From Mycobacterium malmoense (GTDB lineage Bacteria > Actinomycetota > Actinomycetes > Mycobacteriales > Mycobacteriaceae), in contig NZ_CP080999.1 of NCBI RefSeq assembly GCF_019645855.1, positions 4,712,001 through 4,776,000 on the forward strand: a stretch of DNA of 64,000 nucleotides, read 5' to 3'. A model generated the notes under the pieces. It made no database searches. It worked only from the letters and a program-made list of their open reading frames with translations, and had not been told where the DNA came from. Shown here piece by piece: positions 59,566 through 64,000 of the stretch. A program made the translations under genes and the position numbers. Each line of letters starts with the position of its first letter. The first letter of the stretch is position 1.

Positions 59566-60138
59566 CTGCGAGCCTTCCTGTCATGACAACTACGACGACG
59601 AATCAGAACCTGCCTGAAAAGGATCTCTAGACCGGTTGTCGAATGCGGATGGCCAGAACGTAGCTGAGAAGAACCTGAGTTGCGGACCAAATGGGATCCG
59701 GTTGATCAAGTTGGTCCAGCAAGTAGCGTGTATCGCAAACTATGTGAGATAAAGTAACCGCTGTTAAAAAATATTTTTAAAAGCCTGGAGTTACCCCCCC
59801 CCCCGAATTTTAGTTCAGAGCGCAACTACCCGACGGCGACGCCTAACGTATGTTTGCCGTATCCATGCAGTAAAACCAGCAAACCCTCCCCCGAAACAGG
59901 GCTGCCAGGCCGCTCACCTCCCGAACCACCCACATCGACACCGTCAACAGTGACCGCCATGCCCGGCAACCGACACCACTACCACCATGGTGTGCACGAC
60001 GATGGCCACCAGCGTCAGCATTGGCGGCACCGCGGCAACGCCGTGGCGCGGAATTTTCGGCTGCCCTCTTGACCTCACGCGGGCAGCGAGTCAGACTCGG
60101 ATAAATAAACCAACCGTCGGTCTAATAATGAGGTTTGA
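59566..60138. other. 573-bp intergenic region with homopolymer and AT-rich palindrome
   Basis: No supported ORF. It contains TTAAAAA-ATA-TTTTTAA (59764-59780), a perfect AT palindrome unlike the rest of this GC-rich window, and a run of 11 C (59794-59804) 13 bp later. The 3' end carries TAATAAT (60123-60129) 9 nt before GTG 60139 and an imperfect inverted repeat ACCAACCGTCGGTCT just before it, a candidate TetR site. A PGRS-gene promoter on the minus strand is expected near 59600-59760. Confidence 0.55.
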
Positions 60139-60870
60139 GTGGCGAGGACAGTCAACGTTGCAGAGCACACGGCACGGCGTGATGAAATCCTCGATGCCGC
60201 ACAGCGTTTGATCCTGTCGGCCGGCTATGAGCGCCTGACGGTTCAAGACATTCTCAACGACCTGCAAATCTCCAAAGGAGCCTTCTACCACTACTTCGAC
60301 TCCAAGCCGACGGTGATCGAAGCCCTCACCACACGACTGGTCGGCGACTCCGAACGGGCCCTCGCGCCGATCGTCGAGAACCCCGGGATGGGGGCTCTAG
60401 ACAAGTTGCAGGCCTTCTTCGGTGAGATCATCCGCTGGAAATCGGAGCGGCAGAACCTCTTCGTGACGATGCTGCCGGTATGGTATGCGCCCGATAACCT
60501 CACCTTCCGGCTGCTGGTGGATCGCGAGAGCGCAAAACGATTGGCGCCGCTGCTGAGCGCGATCATCCGTCAGGGTGTCGACGAGGGTCGGTTCGCGACC
60601 GCCTATCCGGATCACGCCGGGGCGATCATCTTCGCCATCATCCAGGCGCTCCAAGACGAGATGGCCCACCGGTTGCTTGCCGCACCGCACCAATCGATCC
60701 AGGCACCGAACGTCAGGGAAATGGTGAAAACCCATGGGGCGCACATGGAAGCGATCGAGCGGTACCTGGGCGTGCCGGCCGGCACGCTCAATCGTGTTGA
60801 TGCGCGCACAGTGAAGAGCTGGATCGCGGCGTTACACCACGCCAACGCCCCAGCAGACGAGAAAGCGTAG
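60139..60870 (+). CDS. TetR-family regulator
   Basis: The 243-residue regulator has RRDEILDAAQRLILSAGYERLT and DLQISKGAFYHYFDSKPTVIEAL (recognition helix KGAFYHYF). The effector domain includes SERQNLFVTMLPVWYAPDN and FAIIQALQDEMAHRLL. GTG 60139 is the start. It is 3 bp upstream of the flavin monooxygenase gene, so the regulator and its likely target are co-transcribed. Confidence 0.87.
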   Translation: MARTVNVAEHTARRDEILDAAQRLILSAGYERLTVQDILNDLQISKGAFYHYFDSKPTVIEALTTRLVGDSERALAPIVENPGMGALDKLQAFFGEIIRWKSERQNLFVTMLPVWYAPDNLTFRLLVDRESAKRLAPLLSAIIRQGVDEGRFATAYPDHAGAIIFAIIQALQDEMAHRLLAAPHQSIQAPNVREMVKTHGAHMEAIERYLGVPAGTLNRVDARTVKSWIAALHHANAPADEKA

Positions 60871-60873
60871 GCC

Positions 60874-62079
60874 ATGAAGGTTTGGCAGACCACGTGCCTG
60901 GTAGTCGGTGGCGGCCCGGCCGGCATGATGCTCGCCTACCTGCTCGCACGGTCGGGCGTGCAGACGACTCTGGTGGAAAAGCACGGCGACTTCCTCCGCG
61001 ACTTCCGTGGCGATACGGTCCACCCGTCGACCACCGAGATCATGCATGAGCTCGGACTTCTCGAGGAGTTTTTGCGCGAGGTCCCGCACCAAACCATGGA
61101 ACAGCTGGGCATCGGATTCCAAGGCCGGACATTCGATCTCATCGATTTCCGCCACCTGCCAACCGCCTGCAAGTACGTCGTCTTCATGCCGCAGTGGGAC
61201 TTCCTGAACTTCCTGGCGGACAAGGCCAAACGGTACCCGAGCTTTCGGCTCGAGATGAACACCGAGGCAACCGGCCTGCTGCGGGAGGGCGATCGGATCA
61301 CCGGCATCACCGCCCAATCCCCGGGTGGTCCGGTCGAGATCCGCGCCGACCTGACGGTCGCCTGCGACGGTCGGTGGTCGGTCATCCGGGAACGGTCGGG
61401 GCTGCCGGTCAGGGAGTTTCCGATGCCCATCGACGTCCTGTGGTTCCGGCTTCCGCGCACCGACCTTGCCCCGGAAACCCTCGGGTACCTCGGCGAAGGT
61501 CAGATCGTCATCGCGATCAACCGTGGCGAGTACTGGCAGTGCGGCACGATCATCGACAAGGGCGGCTTCGAAAGAGTGCGGGCCGAAGGGCTTCCGGCAT
61601 TCCGGTCCAAAGTTGCCGCGGCCGCACCGTTCCTGACCACCAGCCTCAACTCGCTCACAAACTGGGACCAGGTCAAGCTACTGTCGGTGCGCGCCAACAG
61701 GTTGCGGCAATGGTGGCTACCGGGCCTGCTGTGCATCGGGGACGCCGCGCACGCGATGTCACCGGTCGGCGGGATCGGCGTCAACTACGCCATCGCCGAC
61801 GCGGTCGCCGCCGCCAACTTTCTCGCCGAACCACTACGCAAAGGCCGGGTTTCCGACGACGACCTGCGTGCGGTGCAGAAGCGCCGGCAGACCCCGACAC
61901 GGATCGCGCAGCGGCTGCAGGCCGCACAAACGGTGAATCTGGCCCGAATGAGCAGGACGGCCCCGCCGCTGTGGACGTTGCGGCTCGTGAGCCACTCCGC
62001 GCCCGTCAAGCGGCTGCTCGGCCGGATCGTGGGGCTGGGTTTCCGCCGCGAACACGTCCGCACCGTCGAACGCGTCTAG
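60874..62079 (+). CDS. FAD-dependent monooxygenase (PHBH fold)
   Basis: The 401-residue flavoprotein has the Rossmann motif CLVVGGGPAGMMLAYLLARSGV, the DG motif VACDGRWSVIRERS and the GD motif LLCIGDAAHAMSPVGGIGVNYAIADAV. It belongs with group A aromatic hydroxylases and UbiH-like enzymes. Substrate pocket residues do not reveal the target. Its last codons CGC GTC TAG form a palindrome shared with the purD end. Confidence 0.87.
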   Translation: MKVWQTTCLVVGGGPAGMMLAYLLARSGVQTTLVEKHGDFLRDFRGDTVHPSTTEIMHELGLLEEFLREVPHQTMEQLGIGFQGRTFDLIDFRHLPTACKYVVFMPQWDFLNFLADKAKRYPSFRLEMNTEATGLLREGDRITGITAQSPGGPVEIRADLTVACDGRWSVIRERSGLPVREFPMPIDVLWFRLPRTDLAPETLGYLGEGQIVIAINRGEYWQCGTIIDKGGFERVRAEGLPAFRSKVAAAAPFLTTSLNSLTNWDQVKLLSVRANRLRQWWLPGLLCIGDAAHAMSPVGGIGVNYAIADAVAAANFLAEPLRKGRVSDDDLRAVQKRRQTPTRIAQRLQAAQTVNLARMSRTAPPLWTLRLVSHSAPVKRLLGRIVGLGFRREHVRTVERV

Positions 62080-62084
62080 ACGCG
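62071..62084. other. Palindrome shared by two convergent stop codons
   Basis: CGCGTCTAGACGCG is a perfect 14-bp palindrome. The plus-strand gene ends CGC GTC TAG and purD also ends CGC GTC TAG on the other strand; both stops lie in the central CTAG. Confidence 0.8.
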
Positions 62085-63344
62085 GACCTTACCTTCGGCC
62101 GCCCGTAGACCGATATCCTTCCGGAAGTGACTGCCCGGCAACCTAATTGAGCCGAGAATCTCGTATGCTTGTGTGCGCGCGGCGGATAGGTCGGCGCCGA
62201 TTCCCACCACCGACAGCACCCGACCGCCCGACGAGACGATCGCGCCGTCGTCGCGCCGCGCGGTGCCCGCGTGCAGCACCCCCTCGGCTTCGGAGCCGAC
62301 GACGACGTCTCCGACCCGGGGACGTCCGGGATAATTCTCGGCCGCCAGCACCACCGTCACGGCCGCGCCGTCACGCCAGCGCAGCTCGCCGAAGTCGGCC
62401 AGCGCGCCGGTGCCCGCGGCATACAGCAGCTGTCCGAGCGGCGATTCCAGCAGCGCCAGCACCGCCTGGGTTTCCGGATCGCCGAAGCGGCAATTGAATT
62501 CGACGACGGCCGGCCCCTTCGCGGTGATCGCGAGACCGACGTACAGCAGTCCGCGAAACGGACTGCCGCGCTGAACCAGCTCGGCCGCAACGGGTTCGAC
62601 GATCTGGGTGACGATTTCCCGGTATACGTCGTCGGGCAGCCACGGCAGCGGCGCATAGGCGCCCATGCCGCCGGTGTTGGGTCCGGTGTCGCCGTCGCCG
62701 ACCCGCTTGAAATCCTGCGCCGGCAACAGCGGCACCACGGTACGGCCGTCGACGACGCAGAACAGCGACACCTCGGGGCCGTCGAGAAAGGACTCCAGCA
62801 GCACCGGGTGGCCGGCCTCGAGCAGCCCGGCGGCGTGGGCGCGCGCGACGTCGCGGTCCGGCGTCACCACCACGCCCTTGCCGGCCGCCAGAGCGTCGTC
62901 TTTCACCACCCAGGCCGGATCGCCCGCTGGCGGCCCGAACCTATCCAGGGCGGCGTCCAAAAGTGCTGGGCTGTCGATGATTTCGCTGATAGCGGTACGC
63001 ACCCCGGCCGCGGCCATGACCTCCTTGGCGAACGCCTTGGAGCCCTCGATGCGGGCGGCGTCCTTGCTCGGCCCGAAGCACACGATGCCGGCGGCGCGCA
63101 CGGCGTCGGCCACCCCCAGCACCAGCGGCACCTCGGGACCGATGACCACCATGTCGGCGCGCACCTCGCGCGCCAGGGCGACGACGTCCTCGCCGGAGGT
63201 GATGTCAATGTCGTGTTGCTCGGCCAGCCGGGCGGTGCCGGCGTTGCCCGGAGCGATGGCTAGTCCCGTGACCTGCGGGTCTTTGCGGAGCGCCAGCAGC
63301 AGCGCATGTTCACGGGCACCGGAACCGATCACCAGGACGCGCAC
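62076..63344 (-). CDS. purD: Phosphoribosylamine-glycine ligase (GAR synthetase)
   Basis: The 422-residue ATP-grasp enzyme performs the second purine step. Features: RVLVIGSGAREHALLLAL, GNAGTARLAEQHDI, ARIEGSKAFAKEVMAAAGV, VVKDDALAAGKGVVV, GPNTGGMGAYAPLPWL and VVEFNCRFGDPETQAVL. Corresponds to Rv0772. It overlaps the convergent monooxygenase by 4 bp. Confidence 0.97.
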   Translation of the reverse strand: MRVLVIGSGAREHALLLALRKDPQVTGLAIAPGNAGTARLAEQHDIDITSGEDVVALAREVRADMVVIGPEVPLVLGVADAVRAAGIVCFGPSKDAARIEGSKAFAKEVMAAAGVRTAISEIIDSPALLDAALDRFGPPAGDPAWVVKDDALAAGKGVVVTPDRDVARAHAAGLLEAGHPVLLESFLDGPEVSLFCVVDGRTVVPLLPAQDFKRVGDGDTGPNTGGMGAYAPLPWLPDDVYREIVTQIVEPVAAELVQRGSPFRGLLYVGLAITAKGPAVVEFNCRFGDPETQAVLALLESPLGQLLYAAGTGALADFGELRWRDGAAVTVVLAAENYPGRPRVGDVVVGSEAEGVLHAGTARRDDGAIVSSGGRVLSVVGIGADLSAARTQAYEILGSIRLPGSHFRKDIGLRAAEGKVRV

Positions 63345-63388
63345 GACACGTCACTTTAGCGGTCTCGTCGGGCAGGCAGCGGGCGGTA

Positions 63389-63826
63389 TCAGTCGACGGT
63401 GTTGCCGGTGTGCATCTTCAACGCGGCGTCCACGTTGGCCTTCTTGTCCTCGCCGGCGCCCTTGGCCGCGGCCCTCTTGCGCTTTGCCACGACGGTGTCG
63501 ACCGCGCCGTTGAGCGCCGAACCCAGCGGGAAGCCGAGATAGTGGGTGAGGAAGACGGCCATCTCCTTCAGTTCGGTCTCGGTGAGTTCGCCGTTGAGCA
63601 GGGCGGCGTTGATCTGGATTTCGGCCAGGTCGCGATTGCCTACCGCGGTCACCGCCGTCAGCGTCATGATGCGCTTGTCGCGCATCGACAACCCCGGTCG
63701 GGTCCAAATACTGCCGAACAGGTGATCGACGGTCAGGTCGAAGTACGCGTCGCCCTCGATGTTGGGCATCTCCCAGCCGTAGACCTCGTTCATCTTCTCG
63801 AGGCCCTTGCGGCGCAGTTCGTCCAT
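63389..63826 (-). CDS. Carboxymuconolactone decarboxylase-like protein (Rv0771 type)
   Basis: The 145-residue protein matches Rv0771: VYGWEMPNIEGDAYFDLTVD, then TRPGLSMRDKRIMTLTAVTAVGN and LTHYLGFPLGSALNGAVD. It contains no Cys, so it lacks the CxxC of AhpD-type peroxidases and belongs to the decarboxylase-like branch. A basic tail (KRKRAAAKGAGEDKK) follows. ATG 63826 abuts the upstream stop (TAAATG), so translation is coupled to the Rv0770-like gene. Confidence 0.88.
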   Translation of the reverse strand: MDELRRKGLEKMNEVYGWEMPNIEGDAYFDLTVDHLFGSIWTRPGLSMRDKRIMTLTAVTAVGNRDLAEIQINAALLNGELTETELKEMAVFLTHYLGFPLGSALNGAVDTVVAKRKRAAAKGAGEDKKANVDAALKMHTGNTVD

Positions 63827-64000
63827 TTACGTCTCTTTCTCTGTGTGCGGCACCCCGAGACCGGCCGCCAGCCGCTGATACGCCACCTCGGCGAGCGGGA
63901 GGTCAACCGACACCACCTCACCCAAGGCCAGCGCCAGGCTCAGATCCTTCTCCCCCAAGCCGCGGGTATGCAGGAAAGGCTGGTACAGGAAGTGGTCCGG
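63827..64000 (-). CDS. 3-hydroxyisobutyrate dehydrogenase-like protein, C-terminal end
   Basis: Only the last 57 residues are in the window: PDHFLYQPFLHTRGLGEKDL, then SLALALGEVVSVDLPLAEVAYQRLAAGLG and a short polar end. This matches the C-terminal all-helical domain of the beta-hydroxyacid dehydrogenase family (Rv0770 in M. tuberculosis), where the KDLSLAL Lys-Asp pair is conserved. The N-terminal NAD-binding half lies beyond the right edge. Confidence 0.8.
   Translation of the reverse strand, partial: PDHFLYQPFLHTRGLGEKDLSLALALGEVVSVDLPLAEVAYQRLAAGLGVPHTEKET

Overview
This window is from the chromosome of a Mycobacterium, most likely a slow grower. It is GC-rich throughout. Gene content and order match, in inverted orientation, the M. 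tuberculosis stretch from about Rv0815c (cysA2) to Rv0770. Mycobacterial hallmarks include a PGRS-type protein, an orphan Mce protein, Cyp126, CpsY, the Cfp29 encapsulin and many TAnnnT-type leaderless promoters. Assignments rest on reading the protein sequences and on remembered family knowledge; no database search was run.

Backbone. Purine biosynthesis genes are scattered along the minus strand: purM and purF (8.9-11.6 kb), purL (17-19.3 kb), purQ and purS (34.8-35.7 kb), purC (44.6-45.5 kb), purB (50.9-52.3 kb) and purD (62.1-63.3 kb). Between them lie conserved neighbours: cysA-sseC (sulfur transfer), nitrobindin, pabC, ygfZ, a DUF3073 protein, cpsY, an Rv0805-type phosphodiesterase, a CPBP protease, pepC, the DyP peroxidase-encapsulin pair, a KsdD-like flavoprotein, an MFS exporter, ptrB, cyp126, an esterase, ggtA and Rv0771/Rv0770 homologues. 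The largest insertions relative to the M. tuberculosis order as I remember it are at 2.3-6.2, 12.2-13.4, 22.6-33.2, 46.2-49.6 and 55.9-62.1 kb.

Accessory regions. (1) At 2.3-6.2 kb a membrane protein with Rossmann (TrkA-N-like) and ryanodine-receptor (RyR) domains is followed by a TIR protein carrying one membrane helix and an extracytoplasmic PknH-type sensor. This looks like a sensor/NAD-derived-signal/channel pair and is the best candidate for an undescribed system. (2) At 24.4-30.1 kb an alpha/beta hydrolase, two paralogous TetR regulators, a zinc-free MDR oxidoreductase, a double DUF427 protein, a VOC fragment and a HAD hydrolase are bracketed by five copies of a TGGG-N8-CCCA palindrome, which I read as a shared regulon. 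(3) At 33.2 kb a HutC/GntR regulator has a near-perfect 46-bp palindrome over its own start codon. (4) At 46.2-49.6 kb lie a RidA protein, a secreted DUF2961/GH172 glycosidase and a VapBC module. (5) At 55.9-59.6 kb an EccA-like AAA+ ATPase without the usual TPR half follows an exported hypothetical protein and a PGRS protein with a signal peptide instead of a PE domain.

Dispersed hairpins and short tandem repeats sharing the core GCGTCACGCCAG occur at 37.1 and 54.0 kb. No tRNA, rRNA, CRISPR array or insertion sequence was recognised. Both window edges cut genes: a DUF4395 protein on the left and an Rv0770-like dehydrogenase on the right.
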